Positions 8,242 through 16,836 of a DNA stretch of 64,000 nucleotides are shown piece after piece. The notes beneath the pieces are model-generated. The model saw only the letters and a list, made by a program, of their open reading frames with translations. It was not told the DNA's origin and did not search any database. The position numbers and the translations under genes were made by a program. Origin of the DNA: JABDIP01 sp965227455 (lineage in GTDB: Bacteria; Pseudomonadota; Alphaproteobacteria; DSM-16000; Inquilinaceae); NCBI GenBank assembly GCA_965227455.1, contig OZ245752.1, forward strand, positions 5,208,001-5,272,000, read 5' to 3'. The stretch's first letter is position 1. The number at the start of each line of letters is the position of its first letter.

Positions 8242-9285
8242 ATGGAACGCCAAGAATTGATGGCCATTGCATTTAGAATGTCCACTGGAAAAAGTGAAGG
8301 GGAAATAGAAGTCGACGAGGAGGTTGGAAGCAAGATATTTTCATTTATGAATAATATACCATTGAATGTAATCGATGAAATAAAAGCAGCGCCTGCGCTG
8401 GATGTATTTCCTGTCACTTCAACAGAAATATTTGGTGAGAAAATACTGAAAGTAGATCAGCTGCTACTTGATGTCGGCGCTGTTCTAGAGCTTTCAGCAT
8501 TAGACGAGGATTTCTTAGCTATAGTTGCGAAGGAAATTCGATTTCGTGCTCCTGAAGAGCGAGCAATAATTCGAAGGCAATTTACTGGCGTTGATGCGGG
8601 CACAGGGGCAAACGGAGCTCGAGGGCGCGATGGCCAGACTCCTGGGAAAGCGCCTAGAAAGAACAATGGACATCGAGGGGAGGACGGCGGTTCAGGCGGC
8701 TCTGGGAATGCAGGTGAAACGCGACATCTTCCGGATATCTATGTTTTCACTAACGCGATCAAGGAGATAGATAGAAATGACCCGCCATATTTCGTCGACA
8801 TGGGACTCATTATGCCCGGCATTGATGGTGGAGACGGCGGTATTGGCGGCGATGGAGGCAATGGCGGAAACGGTGGGAGTGGCGGAGACGGTGTCGACAG
8901 CCTAATCGACTGCAAAGGCGGGCCTGGAGACGGAGGCCGAGGTGGAAATGCTGGTCTAGGCGGTCGAGGAGGTGATGCCGGCAATGGGGGTGACGGAGCC
9001 AACGTCATTTACGTTGCATCGCCGGATGCGATGAATCTGCTGTCGGCCACTAAGGTTGTTAATAGACCGGGACAGGCTGGACGGCCGGGGCTCGGAGGGA
9101 GGCCGGGACGCGAAGGTGCCGGCGGACCAAGGGGGGGCAGGACGTTCTACTGTCATGGCGGTAGACGCGGATCAGACGGAGTTGTGCCCAACCCATGGAC
9201 CCTCGGACCGGGTGAAGAAGGTGAAGGGGGGAAAAAGGGATCGGTCAGTCGGGTTCCTGTTGTTTCGATCGATGACTTGTATTGA
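8242..9285 (+). CDS. Glycine-rich collagen-like repeat protein
   Basis: The product is 347 residues. Residues 1-115 form a normal-composition N-terminal domain. Three glycine-rich blocks follow (about 115-150, 190-255 and 275-345) with Gly-Gly-X and Gly-X-Gly-Gly periodicity, as in GGDGGNGGNGGSGGDG, separated by hydrophobic segments such as LPDIYVFTNAIKEID. Such repeats occur in collagen-like and PGRS-like proteins and can form extended surfaces. No signal peptide, cell-wall anchor or membrane segment is visible. The start ATG 8242 has GGAGCAAG upstream; an in-frame TTG at 8191 is less likely. The first 500 bp use AT-rich codons unlike the neighbours, which points to horizontal transfer. Function is unknown. 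Confidence 0.78.
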   Translation: MERQELMAIAFRMSTGKSEGEIEVDEEVGSKIFSFMNNIPLNVIDEIKAAPALDVFPVTSTEIFGEKILKVDQLLLDVGAVLELSALDEDFLAIVAKEIRFRAPEERAIIRRQFTGVDAGTGANGARGRDGQTPGKAPRKNNGHRGEDGGSGGSGNAGETRHLPDIYVFTNAIKEIDRNDPPYFVDMGLIMPGIDGGDGGIGGDGGNGGNGGSGGDGVDSLIDCKGGPGDGGRGGNAGLGGRGGDAGNGGDGANVIYVASPDAMNLLSATKVVNRPGQAGRPGLGGRPGREGAGGPRGGRTFYCHGGRRGSDGVVPNPWTLGPGEEGEGGKKGSVSRVPVVSIDDLY

Positions 9286-9616
9286 TTGAAATAATGAAAC
9301 CTGTATTTGTCGTAGATTATTTCCTTTTTGCTTTCTTTTGATTTTCAAGGTGGTCGAGCACGTCCGATTTTTGGGCATAACTTGTGCTCGACTGCTTTGA
9401 AATCGAGTGCCTTTGCTGCCCTGGAGCATCACCTGAAAAACACCACGGACTGAATGAGCTAGATCGGCCCGATTGAATACCCTGGCTCCCCTTCGCCGGC
9501 TGCTGGGCGCCTATCTTGAGCGCCAATTGAACGACCGGCCACGATGCCACAACGGTGACGATGCGCAGCACGCTTAGAATTGGGTATGCTGTGCCTGCAA
9601 CTGATGGAGGCTGGCG
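9286..9616. other. Intergenic region without a convincing gene
   Basis: This 331 bp stretch runs from an AT-rich left part (T-rich run around 9321-9342) back to normal GC content near 9480. It contains an inverted repeat, GTCGAGCAC (9353-9361) and GTGCTCGAC (9384-9392), with a 22-base loop, which might end transcription of the collagen-like gene. A short minus-strand frame here has atypical composition and no family signal. I see no RNA gene. Confidence 0.5.
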
Positions 9617-10513
9617 ATGCCGAACTTGGCACTAGATTTAGCCAGGGCATTGATTATTCCGGTTCTTGCATTCGCCGCCAATGCGGCACAAGCAGCGGAG
9701 GAGACGGTCTCGATCAAGGTCGAAGGCCAGGCCGTCATCGGTACGCTGGAAATGCCCGACGGCATCGCAAACCCGCCGGCCGTTCTCATGCTCCACGGCT
9801 TCACCGCGTCGCGGGACGAGCTGGGCGTGGCCGAGACCGAGGAAGGCGTCTTCTCCCGCACCGCGCGGGTGCTGGCGGAGAACGGCTACGCCAGCCTGCG
9901 GATCGATTTCCGGGGCTCCGGCACGTCGGAGGGGGCCTGGGCCGACACCACGTTCAGCGGCCAGATCTCCGATGCCGTGGCCGCCGTCGACTGGCTGAAG
10001 GCCAGCGGCCGGATCGATGGCGAGCGCATGGCGGTGCTGGGCTGGAGCCAGGGCGGGCTGGTAGCCAGCCATCTGGCGGCGGCCCGGCCGGAGCTGGATG
10101 CGGTGGTGCTATGGGCGCCGGTGGTGCATCCGATCCAGACCTATTCCGGCCTGCTCGGTGCGGAAATGGTGCAGCAGGCCTTTGCGAGCCCGGCGGAGAC
10201 CGAGATCACCGCGACCCTGCCCTGGGGGCCGGAGACGGTGCTGAAGGCCGCCTTCTACCATGAGATGGTGACAACCAGCCCGATCGCCGCGGTCGCCGGC
10301 TATCCCGGGCCGCTGCTGGTGGTCGTGGGGTCGCAGGACACCGTGGTCGCGCCGCAGCCGGCATCGGGCCAGGTGCTGCTCGACTATCACGACGGCGCGG
10401 AGAAGCTGGCGGTCTTCGAGACCGACCATGTCTGGGGCGCGTTCGCCGGCCCGGCGGTGCTGGACGAGCTGATGGTGCCGACGACGCTGGAGTGGCTCGA
10501 CACCCATCTGTGA
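9617..10513 (+). CDS. Secreted alpha/beta hydrolase
   Basis: The product is 298 residues. A signal peptide is visible at residues 1-27 (hydrophobic ALIIPVLAFAANAAQA, then cleavage before AEETVS), so it is probably periplasmic. The alpha/beta hydrolase fold is supported by LMLHGFTASRDE (oxyanion region), by the nucleophile elbow GWSQGG with Ser near residue 143, and by the acid and His late in the chain (VVGSQDTVV and ETDHVWG). It would hydrolyse an ester or amide bond; the substrate cannot be inferred. A ribosome binding site, GGAGGC, precedes ATG 9617. It appears to be a single gene, converging with the membrane protein that follows. Confidence 0.88.
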   Translation: MPNLALDLARALIIPVLAFAANAAQAAEETVSIKVEGQAVIGTLEMPDGIANPPAVLMLHGFTASRDELGVAETEEGVFSRTARVLAENGYASLRIDFRGSGTSEGAWADTTFSGQISDAVAAVDWLKASGRIDGERMAVLGWSQGGLVASHLAAARPELDAVVLWAPVVHPIQTYSGLLGAEMVQQAFASPAETEITATLPWGPETVLKAAFYHEMVTTSPIAAVAGYPGPLLVVVGSQDTVVAPQPASGQVLLDYHDGAEKLAVFETDHVWGAFAGPAVLDELMVPTTLEWLDTHL

Positions 10514-10530
10514 GGCCGGCCGGGCGGCGG

Positions 10531-11433
10531 TCACCGGCGCTCCGCCACGAGCGCGAAGACCCACCGACCGATCAGGAAGCCGACCTGCACGACGACCGCG
10601 GCGGCGAGGGCCATCATGGCGATCGTGACGAGCAGGAACCCGCGTTCGCCACCATTCCAGATGTCCGAGCTCATCTGAATGGACAGTCGTCCGAGCAGCG
10701 CGATCAGCACCTGCCCGGCGACGGCGACCAGGAAGATCGCGGACGTCCGTCCCGGTGCGAACCGCACCCGCCAGGCAAGCGCCCACGGCACCATGATGGC
10801 GGCCGCCGCCGCCAGAAGCACCGCGACCTTGGCGGCGAACGAGTCCATGACGATCACCGGCAGTGCTCGGATCAGTCCCGCCCGCTCCGTCGCCTTCCAG
10901 TCCGAGCGCAATCGGTCGAACGCCTGGCCCCCGCCATCCTCCGAGATGCGCCGGACCAGGGATTGCGGCAGGCAGCGGGCTCGCTCGTCGTCCCAGGATG
11001 GCGACGATCCTCGGCGAGCCATGGCGCTGAGGCAGTGGTCAAAGGTGAGGATCTCGTAGACGCCCGACGTGACCTCCCGCCCCAGATGCCGCGCAATCTC
11101 CGGGACCGACAACCAGCTGCTCCTCGGGGGCACAACCACGGGCCGCGTGTCGTGCGCGCACATGAAGGTGCGGTAGAGGCGCTCCCGCAAGACCATGGAC
11201 TCGGTGCACACGCCATCTGTGCAATTGGCCGCCAGCACGATGAGTTCCGGTTGTCCGGCGCAGGACAGCGCGAGTCCGGTCCGTGGGATCACCAGCACGG
11301 CGAGAGCGAGAAGCAAGAGAAGGCCGCGCGGGAAGCGGCGCTGCCGCCGAGCCGGTGGCGGCAAGTCTTGATGGCCATTCGCCGTCGGATGGCTGCGGCT
11401 GTGTGGCGATGTGTCCACGGCGGGTCCAGTCAC
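10531..11433 (-). CDS. Membrane protein with N-terminal anchor and C-terminal helices, unknown
   Basis: The product is about 300 residues from a GTG start at 11433; other GTG codons nearby could be used. A basic N-terminus leads into a transmembrane segment near residues 37-54 (GLLLLLALAVLVIPRTGLAL). A periplasmic-like region of about 140 residues with several cysteines follows (ALSCAG, NCTDGVC, FMCAHD). Three hydrophobic helices end the protein. The cysteines could form disulfides outside the membrane. No family is recognised. It converges with the secreted hydrolase gene, 17 bp away, and diverges from the phoX-like remnant. Confidence 0.68.
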   Translation of the reverse strand: MTGPAVDTSPHSRSHPTANGHQDLPPPARRQRRFPRGLLLLLALAVLVIPRTGLALSCAGQPELIVLAANCTDGVCTESMVLRERLYRTFMCAHDTRPVVVPPRSSWLSVPEIARHLGREVTSGVYEILTFDHCLSAMARRGSSPSWDDERARCLPQSLVRRISEDGGGQAFDRLRSDWKATERAGLIRALPVIVMDSFAAKVAVLLAAAAAIMVPWALAWRVRFAPGRTSAIFLVAVAGQVLIALLGRLSIQMSSDIWNGGERGFLLVTIAMMALAAAVVVQVGFLIGRWVFALVAERR

Positions 11434-11489
11434 GGCGTGGTCCGGGCGGTTGCGCCATGCGCGAGATCAGCTTCGATCATTCCTGTTAA

Positions 11490-12204
11490 ACGATTGCTAA
11501 GTCCGGACTGACGGTGGGCGGCGCCGGAGTCGCCTTCGCGGCGCTGGCGGCGCGCGCGGCCAAGGCGGACGATGACGAATCCCGCAAGGACATGGTCAAC
11601 CGCGGCGGCCTGTTGAATGTCGGCGACTACTTCACCGTGAGCTGGCAGCGGGTCCAGGACCCCGAGGCGGTCAACGGCCGGGCTTTCGATTCCGCCCCGG
11701 ACACCGCCATCTTCTCCCGCGGCGAGGGCTGCTGGGAGGATGACGGGCTGATCTACTTCGTCTCCACCGATGGCGGCCCGGCCGAGCTGGGGCAGGTCTG
11801 GCAGTACGATCCGCGCGCGGAGGTTCTGTATCTGCTCTACGAGGCCAGCGATGCGACGGAGGTCGACGGGCCGGACAATCTGGCGGTCAGCCGGCGGCAT
11901 CCTGCTGTGCGAGGATGGCGGCTCCAATCCCAAGCGGCTGATCGGCCTCAGCGAGGACGGTCAGACCTTCCCCTTCGCCGAGAACCGCATCGTGCTGAGC
12001 GAGGCCGATATCGCCACCATCGACGCCGTGTTCCCAGGCACCCAGGCGAATTTCTGAGACAACCGGGATGCCGGCGGCGCCGGCGACTACCAGGGCCGGG
12101 AGTGGGCCGGCGCCACATTCTATCGGCGCTGGTTGTTCGCCAACGTCCAGTCCCCCGGTGTCACCTTCGCCATCCGCGGACCCTGGGGCCGCGGCGCGCT
12201 GTAG
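11490..12204 (+). pseudogene. Decayed PhoX-like (DUF839) phosphatase remnant
   Basis: Three stretches in two frames together resemble the C-terminal part of PhoX-type alkaline phosphatases (DUF839). These are IYFVSTDGGPAELGQVWQYD with ATEVDGPDNLAVS (frame from 11514), then GGILLCEDGGSNPKRLIGLS after a frameshift near 11890, then WLFANVQSPGVTFAIRGPWG after an in-frame TGA at 12055-12057. The N-terminal part of the family, several hundred residues, is absent, and a TAA at 11487 blocks the frame upstream. The remnant starts with a hydrophobic LTVGGAGVAFAALAARAA that looks like part of a Tat signal lacking its twin arginine. It is clearly non-functional unless the sequence has errors. Confidence 0.85.
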
Positions 12205-12216
12205 GATCTTCGTTGC

Positions 12217-12244
12217 GAAAGGGCGCCTGACGGGGCGCCCTTTC
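12217..12244. terminator. Bidirectional hairpin terminator
   Basis: Perfect 11-bp arms, GAAAGGGCGCC (12217-12227) and GGCGCCCTTTC (12234-12244), flank a six-base loop. The hairpin lies just after the phoX-like remnant and 45 bp beyond the end of the minus-strand membrane protein gene. The A and T edges could serve transcripts from both sides. Confidence 0.7.
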
Positions 12245-12288
12245 CGAATCTCTGCTTGCGCGATTGGGTAAGCCGGCTCCGACTGGCG

Positions 12289-12807
12289 CTATTCTGCGCC
12301 GTCCTGCTGCCGCTTCATCTCTTCGGCCCGCAGGATCGCCTCGGCTTGGCGCTGGATATCGTCCTCGCGCTCCAAAGCCGCCTGGGCGACTGCCTCATCT
12401 TCCACCGCGGCAGCGAATCTTGCCCTGGTCCTCCGTGACCACCAGAGCATGCCGGTGCCGACCGCGAGCATCAGGACGGCGAATACGAAGCTGTCGAGGT
12501 TGAACCCCTCCTCGGCGATGAAGGCGCCGACCATCACGGCCACGCCGATCAGCAGGTAGAACCATGTGTAGACCCTAAAGAAGACCGATCCCAGTCCCCG
12601 AACGAACAACTTTCGGGAATGCAGGTAGCACAGCAGGGCCGGGAACCCGAGATAGGCCAGGACGACCTCGACGATCGTGCTCAGCGGCTCCGGCAGCGGC
12701 GCCACGATGGAGCCGATAACCCCGAACGGAAGGATGAGTGCCAGTGCGGCTGCGGCAAGCACCAGCAGCCAGCTCTTCAGCGGCATTTCCAATCCAAAGA
12801 AAACCAT
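12289..12807 (-). CDS. Small membrane protein, unknown
   Basis: The product is 172 residues from ATG 12807, which has GGAGG five bases upstream; longer in-frame upstream readings lack such a site. Hydrophobic segments lie near residues 10-32, 36-52, 70-90 and 95-112, giving four likely transmembrane helices. A charged, helical C-terminal tail follows, rich in Glu, Gln, Arg and Ala (QRQAEAILRAEEMKRQQ). The tail should be cytoplasmic. No family is recognised. It stands alone between a bidirectional terminator and the protease-like gene. Confidence 0.72.
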   Translation of the reverse strand: MVFFGLEMPLKSWLLVLAAAALALILPFGVIGSIVAPLPEPLSTIVEVVLAYLGFPALLCYLHSRKLFVRGLGSVFFRVYTWFYLLIGVAVMVGAFIAEEGFNLDSFVFAVLMLAVGTGMLWWSRRTRARFAAAVEDEAVAQAALEREDDIQRQAEAILRAEEMKRQQDGAE

Positions 12808-13010
12808 TGGTCCTCCGCGACGTGACGATCTTCTGTTGGGGACCCGCGGCACATGCGGGCAGAGCACGTGATTTGAAAACCAATGGGATTGAAAGACAGT
12901 CACTTGGCCGGAATCTGTGATGGTGCTCACACCTGCGGAGTACGCCCCATGGTGGAGCCAAGAGTAGAGGACCGTCATTGTGATCCCCGAATTGGTGCGG
13001 TTGGCTGCCG

Positions 13011-13793
13011 TCAGCGATACCGCAGGAACGGATGGTCGAAGCTATTCGATTTGGTGCGGTCCAGCAGACGTATTCCCTCGTCATAAGGCGGCGTATTCCT
13101 TAGAAGCCGAAGTAACGGTGCGATATGGCTTCTGGTCAGATGCACGCCTTTTTCGTCATACAGCCCACGACGCTTGGCGATGTGGTCCGAGGTAGCGAGG
13201 ATGTCTCTATACAGCTCCGACGCGACCTGCATGACCTCCTGAACGGCACCATGATGATGCAGATATACGGCCGCTGCCAGATAGCCGGCCGCTTCGCCGC
13301 GCATCTCGAATACCCGCCTCCTGTTCAGGTCGATCACCGCATGCACCGCCTCATGAATGATGAGGGAGCGCAGCTTAAGACGCTGCTTCCGTGATCCATT
13401 CCAACTCGAATAGAAGAGCGTCGTATCGAATTCGAATTTCTGCCACTCCGGATCATAAAATGCCGAATAGTTCTCTTTCTGCAGATCCGAAGTTTTCACT
13501 CCCATCCGCTCGGTCTCGATCAGGCGGCCTACATAGCGCAGGCGCTGTTCATCCACATGCAGGCGGTCCGTCCGGCCGACGAAAAAGTCGATATGGCCGA
13601 TCGCAGCGTCTTCCAGCAGGAATCGTCCCACCGCCTTGCTCAGCTTGAAGGCGATTGGCGTTTCTTCGCTGGAGCCGGCACCCGGTCTGGCGTCACGCCT
13701 GCCGGCCCGCAAGGCCACGTAGGATTCCTGGGTATGAAGATCCGCGCAGAACGGCCCAGGGCCGTATTCATGAGGGGGTCGATTAGATCTCAT
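13011..13793 (-). CDS. Putative zinc metallopeptidase-like protein (HExxH)
   Basis: The product is 260 residues from ATG 13793; an in-frame upstream start at 13907 looks less natural. The key feature is LIIHEAVHAVIDL at residues 144-156, an HExxH zinc-binding helix, followed 16 residues later by RGEAAGYLAAA, whose Glu (about 167) could be the third ligand of a gluzincin. The preceding segment KFEFDTTLFYSSW could supply the edge strand. No signal peptide or membrane segment is seen, so it may act in the cytoplasm or be exported by another route. Neighbours give no clue. Protease activity is inference from the motif only. Confidence 0.68.
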   Translation of the reverse strand: MRSNRPPHEYGPGPFCADLHTQESYVALRAGRRDARPGAGSSEETPIAFKLSKAVGRFLLEDAAIGHIDFFVGRTDRLHVDEQRLRYVGRLIETERMGVKTSDLQKENYSAFYDPEWQKFEFDTTLFYSSWNGSRKQRLKLRSLIIHEAVHAVIDLNRRRVFEMRGEAAGYLAAAVYLHHHGAVQEVMQVASELYRDILATSDHIAKRRGLYDEKGVHLTRSHIAPLLRLLRNTPPYDEGIRLLDRTKSNSFDHPFLRYR

Positions 13794-14124
13794 CGCCCAG
13801 CATCCTGTAACGAGGAGAATGCCATCCGCAGGCCGGCTCTCCTCTGGATCATGCTCGAGAATAGGCTCGGGCGCCGGGCATTGGATGTGACGAATCCCAC
13901 ATTGCACGCGGGCGAACGGAGACAGTGCTTGCCATTCATGCCCGGGTCACCGCCGCCGTGCCGCCCGAAATAGCCAGGCGTCGACCCTCTTGTTTCGAAT
14001 TCCACCGCCGATTCCGCATGGCTGCCCTGCGCCTGGCGGGACTGTATTTCCCGGGATCGCGATGTAGATGCCTGGGCGAGACGGTGATGCCTCTGTTCCG
14101 CAACCTTGAGGAGGTGGCCCGCGC
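13794..14124. other. Divergent intergenic region upstream of the bd oxidase operon
   Basis: This 331 bp stretch separates the minus-strand protease-like gene from the cytochrome bd operon. It should hold the oxidase promoter. I see no clear FNR/ANR-type palindrome, RNA gene or reliable ORF; the only clear signal is GAGGAGGTG just before the cioA start. Confidence 0.5.
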
Positions 14125-15501
14125 ATGCCGGAACTCGACACGGAGATGCTGTCCCGGATCCAGTTCGGGTTCACCATCGGCTTCCACATCCTCTTTCCCA
14201 CACTGACCATCGGGCTCGGCTGGTTCCTGGTCACCGTCGAGGCGCTGTGGCTGAAGACCGGCAATCCGGTCTATGTCGGCCTCTACCGGCTGTGGGCCAA
14301 GATCTTCGCGCTCACCTTCGGCATGGGCGTGGTCTCCGGCATCGTTCTGTCCTACCAGTTCGGCACCAATTGGAGCCGCTTCTCCGAGATCGCCGGCCCG
14401 GTGATGGGCCCGCTGCTATCGGTCGAGGTGTTGACCGCCTTCTTCGTGGAGGCCGGCTTCATCGGCGTGATGTTGTTCGGCTGGAAGAAGGTCGGGCCGC
14501 GGCTGCATTTCCTGGCAACGCTTCTGGTTGCGCTGGGCACCCTGAACTCGGCCTTCTGGATCCTCTCGGCCAATAGCTGGATGCAGACCCCGGCGGGTGC
14601 CGAACTGGTCGACGGCATCTTCGTGCCCACCGATTGGTGGGCCATCATCTTCAACCCGTCCTTCCCCTACCGCCTGGCGCATATGGTGGTGGCGTCCTTC
14701 CTGACCACCGCCTTCGTGGTCGCCGGCGTCTCCGCCTGGTATCTGTTGAAGCGGCAATGCGAGGATATCGGCCGCGCCGGCCTGTCCCTCGGCCTGCTGA
14801 TGGCGACCCTGCTGGCCCCGACCCAGATCTTCCTCGGCGACTTGCACGGCCTCAACGTGCAGGAGCACCAGCCGATGAAGGTCGCTGCCATGGAGGGGCT
14901 GTGGGAGACCGAGCGGGGTGCGCCGCTGGTGCTGTTCGCGTGGCCGGACCAGGAGGCCCAGGAGAACCGGTTCGCAATCCAGGTCCCCAAGCTGGCCAGC
15001 CTGATCCTGACCCATGAACTGGATGGCGAGGTCCTGGGCCTGAACGAGGTGCCGCGCGAAAACCAGCCGCCTGTAGCGCCGGTGTTCTGGTCGTTCCGGG
15101 TGATGGTGGGGCTTGGCGTCTTCATGCTCGCGGTCGCCGGCTATGGCGTCTGGCTGCGATACCGGCGGCGGCTCTATGAGGACCGGTTGCTGCACCGGCT
15201 CTGCGTCGCTGCGATCCCCAGCGGATTCGTCGCCACCATCGCCGGCTGGCTGGTGGCAGAGATCGGACGGCAGCCCTTCACGGTCTACGGCCTTCTGCGC
15301 ACCGCCGAGAGCGCCTCGCCGATCCCCGCGGCCGCGGTCGCCACCTCGCTGACCCTGTTCGTGCTGGTCTACGGCATGCTGTTCGGCGCCTATCTCTATT
15401 ACCTGTGCAAGGTGATCGCGAAAGGGCCGGACATGACCGCCCTGCCGGATCGCCCGGTGGCGGTGCCGACGCTGGTCCGCCAGCCCGATGCGGCGGAGTA
15501 G
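14125..15501 (+). CDS. cioA: Cytochrome bd-type quinol oxidase subunit I (CIO type)
   Basis: The product is 458 residues, an inner-membrane quinol oxidase subunit carrying the haem groups and reducing O2 to water. An early haem-ligand His occurs in GFTIGFHILFPTLTIG (near residue 21), and a second in YRLAHMVVASF. The quinol-binding HQPMKVAAMEG motif and the conserved GWLVAEIGRQPF motif are present. The loop after the quinol motif is short, as in cyanide-insensitive oxidases (CioA) rather than E. coli CydA. GAGGAGGTG precedes ATG 14125. The gene is followed within 10 bp by subunit II and then by a tiny third subunit. This oxidase has high O2 affinity in many bacteria and usually rises under low oxygen or respiratory poisoning. 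Confidence 0.96.
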   Translation: MPELDTEMLSRIQFGFTIGFHILFPTLTIGLGWFLVTVEALWLKTGNPVYVGLYRLWAKIFALTFGMGVVSGIVLSYQFGTNWSRFSEIAGPVMGPLLSVEVLTAFFVEAGFIGVMLFGWKKVGPRLHFLATLLVALGTLNSAFWILSANSWMQTPAGAELVDGIFVPTDWWAIIFNPSFPYRLAHMVVASFLTTAFVVAGVSAWYLLKRQCEDIGRAGLSLGLLMATLLAPTQIFLGDLHGLNVQEHQPMKVAAMEGLWETERGAPLVLFAWPDQEAQENRFAIQVPKLASLILTHELDGEVLGLNEVPRENQPPVAPVFWSFRVMVGLGVFMLAVAGYGVWLRYRRRLYEDRLLHRLCVAAIPSGFVATIAGWLVAEIGRQPFTVYGLLRTAESASPIPAAAVATSLTLFVLVYGMLFGAYLYYLCKVIAKGPDMTALPDRPVAVPTLVRQPDAAE

Positions 15502-15510
15502 GAGGTCGTG

Positions 15511-16518
15511 ATGGCCATCGACCTGCCGCTCGTCGCCGCCGGGGTCATCGCCTTCGGCATCATCATGTATGTGCTGCTGGACGGTTTCGACCTGGGTGTC
15601 GGCATCCTGTTTCCGGCGGCCCGCAGCGAGGCCGACCGCGACTGGATGATCGCCACCATCGCCCCGGTCTGGGACGGCAACGAGACCTGGCTGATCCTCG
15701 GCGGCGCGGTGCTGTTCGCCGCCTTCCCGACGGCCTATGCGGTGGCCCTTCCGGCCTTCTACCTGCCGATCATGCTGCTGCTGTTCGCCCTGATCTTCCG
15801 CGGCGTGGCCTTCGAGTTCCGCGCCAAGGCAGTGACCAGCAAGCATATCTGGACCAAGGCCTTCTGCATCGGATCGGTGGTCGCCGCCTTCGCCCAGGGT
15901 CTGCTGCTGGGCGGCCTCATCGAGGGCGTGACCGTGGTCGACCGGCAATTCGCCGGCGGCGCCTTCGACTGGTTGACCCCGTTCTCGCTGCTGACCGGTG
16001 TTGCGGTGGTCTGCGGCTATGGCCTGTTGGGCGCGACCTGGCTGGTGGCAAAGACCGGAGACCGGCTGCAGGCCGACGCGCGGCGTTGGTCGCGCATCCT
16101 GCTGGTGCTGGTCGCCGGGTTCATGGCCGTCGTCAGCATCGCCACGCCGCTGATGCATGAGTCGATCGCCGAGCGCTGGTTCGCCGGCTGGCACCTGCTC
16201 TATCTGTCGCCGGTGCCGCTCACCGCCGGCGCCGTCTCCCTGGCGTTGTGGATCGGCCTCGGCCGCGACTGGGTGCGGCCGGTCTTCTGGCTCGCCGCCG
16301 CGCTGTTCCTGCTCGGCTATCTGGGGCTGGTGATCAGCCTGTGGCCGGCCATCGTACCGCCGGCGCTGACCATCCACTCCGCCGCCGCACCGGCCTCAAG
16401 CCTGGTCTTCGTGCTGACCGCCGTCGCCATCACCCTGCCCATGGTGCTCGGCTACACCGCCTATGCCTACTGGGTATTCCGCGGCAAGTCGTCCCCCGAC
16501 GGTGCCTATCATGGCTGA
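15511..16518 (+). CDS. cioB: Cytochrome bd-type quinol oxidase subunit II
   Basis: The product is 335 residues with about eight transmembrane helices. It shows the family's N-terminal YVLLDGFDLGVGILFP, the WDGNETWLILGGAVLFAAFPTAYA segment (first 20 residues are WDGNETWLILGGAVLFAAFP) and FRGVAFEFRAK. It pairs with subunit I to form the oxidase core. The GGAGG six bases before ATG 15511 favours this start over the adjacent GTG at 15508. Its last codons overlap the start of the DUF2474-type small gene by 8 bp, so translation is probably coupled. Confidence 0.96.
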   Translation: MAIDLPLVAAGVIAFGIIMYVLLDGFDLGVGILFPAARSEADRDWMIATIAPVWDGNETWLILGGAVLFAAFPTAYAVALPAFYLPIMLLLFALIFRGVAFEFRAKAVTSKHIWTKAFCIGSVVAAFAQGLLLGGLIEGVTVVDRQFAGGAFDWLTPFSLLTGVAVVCGYGLLGATWLVAKTGDRLQADARRWSRILLVLVAGFMAVVSIATPLMHESIAERWFAGWHLLYLSPVPLTAGAVSLALWIGLGRDWVRPVFWLAAALFLLGYLGLVISLWPAIVPPALTIHSAAAPASSLVFVLTAVAITLPMVLGYTAYAYWVFRGKSSPDGAYHG

Positions 16519-16636
16519 CCGCCCCCGCCTGCCGCTGGCCTGGCGCCGCCTCGCCTGGTTCGTCGGCATCTGGGCCGCCGGCGTTGTGTCGCTCGGCATC
16601 GTCTCCCATGGCTTGAAGGCGCTGATCGGGGTCTAG
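16511..16636 (+). CDS. DUF2474-type small subunit of the bd oxidase
   Basis: The product is 41 residues: a basic N-terminus (MADRPRLPLAWRR) and a single transmembrane helix (WFVGIWAAGVVSLGIVSHGL). Small single-span proteins of the DUF2474 family are commonly encoded directly after cioB and play the part that CydX plays in E. coli, stabilising the haem core. The ATG at 16511 overlaps the end of cioB by 8 bp in another frame. Its size, position and topology fit well. The family name is from memory of this context; the role is inference. Confidence 0.85.
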   Translation: MADRPRLPLAWRRLAWFVGIWAAGVVSLGIVSHGLKALIGV

Positions 16637-16656
16637 TCGGAAGGGCCGGTTCCCAT

Positions 16657-16804
16657 CCCCCTCACCCAGCTCCGGCTAAGGCTCGGCCACTGGCCTCGCC
16701 AAGCCTTCGCAACCCTCTCCCCAAGGAGAGGGGAGAGCGGCGTTGCGAGACTATCCCTCTCTTAGGGGAGAAGGAGGGACCCGCGAAGCGGGAGGGTGAG
16801 GGGG
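16657..16804. repeat. REP/BIME-like palindromic repeat R2
   Basis: It starts CCCCCTCACCC and ends GGGTGAGGGGG, with inner inverted modules CCTCTCCCCAAGGAGAGGGG and CTCTTAGGGGAGAAGGAGGG. It is the same family as R1, R3 and R4 but more diverged in the middle. It lies between the convergent bd oxidase operon and rpmE, and could block read-through between them. Confidence 0.8.
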
Positions 16805-16836
16805 AACGTCTCGGGTAGATTGGTGACCCGGAATCG

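Noticed and set aside
8590..9240. Glycine-codon repeats in the collagen-like gene as a CRISPR or satellite array
   Set aside because: The units are short, irregular GGN codon repeats inside one open frame, without spacers.
9317..9571. Short minus-strand frame of 84 codons
   Set aside because: Composition follows the AT-rich intergenic sequence; no ribosome binding site or family signal.
14416..16377. Minus-strand 653-codon frame opposite cioA and cioB
   Set aside because: Antisense shadow in high-GC DNA, rich in Gln, Arg, Gly and His; the plus-strand oxidase genes explain the region fully.
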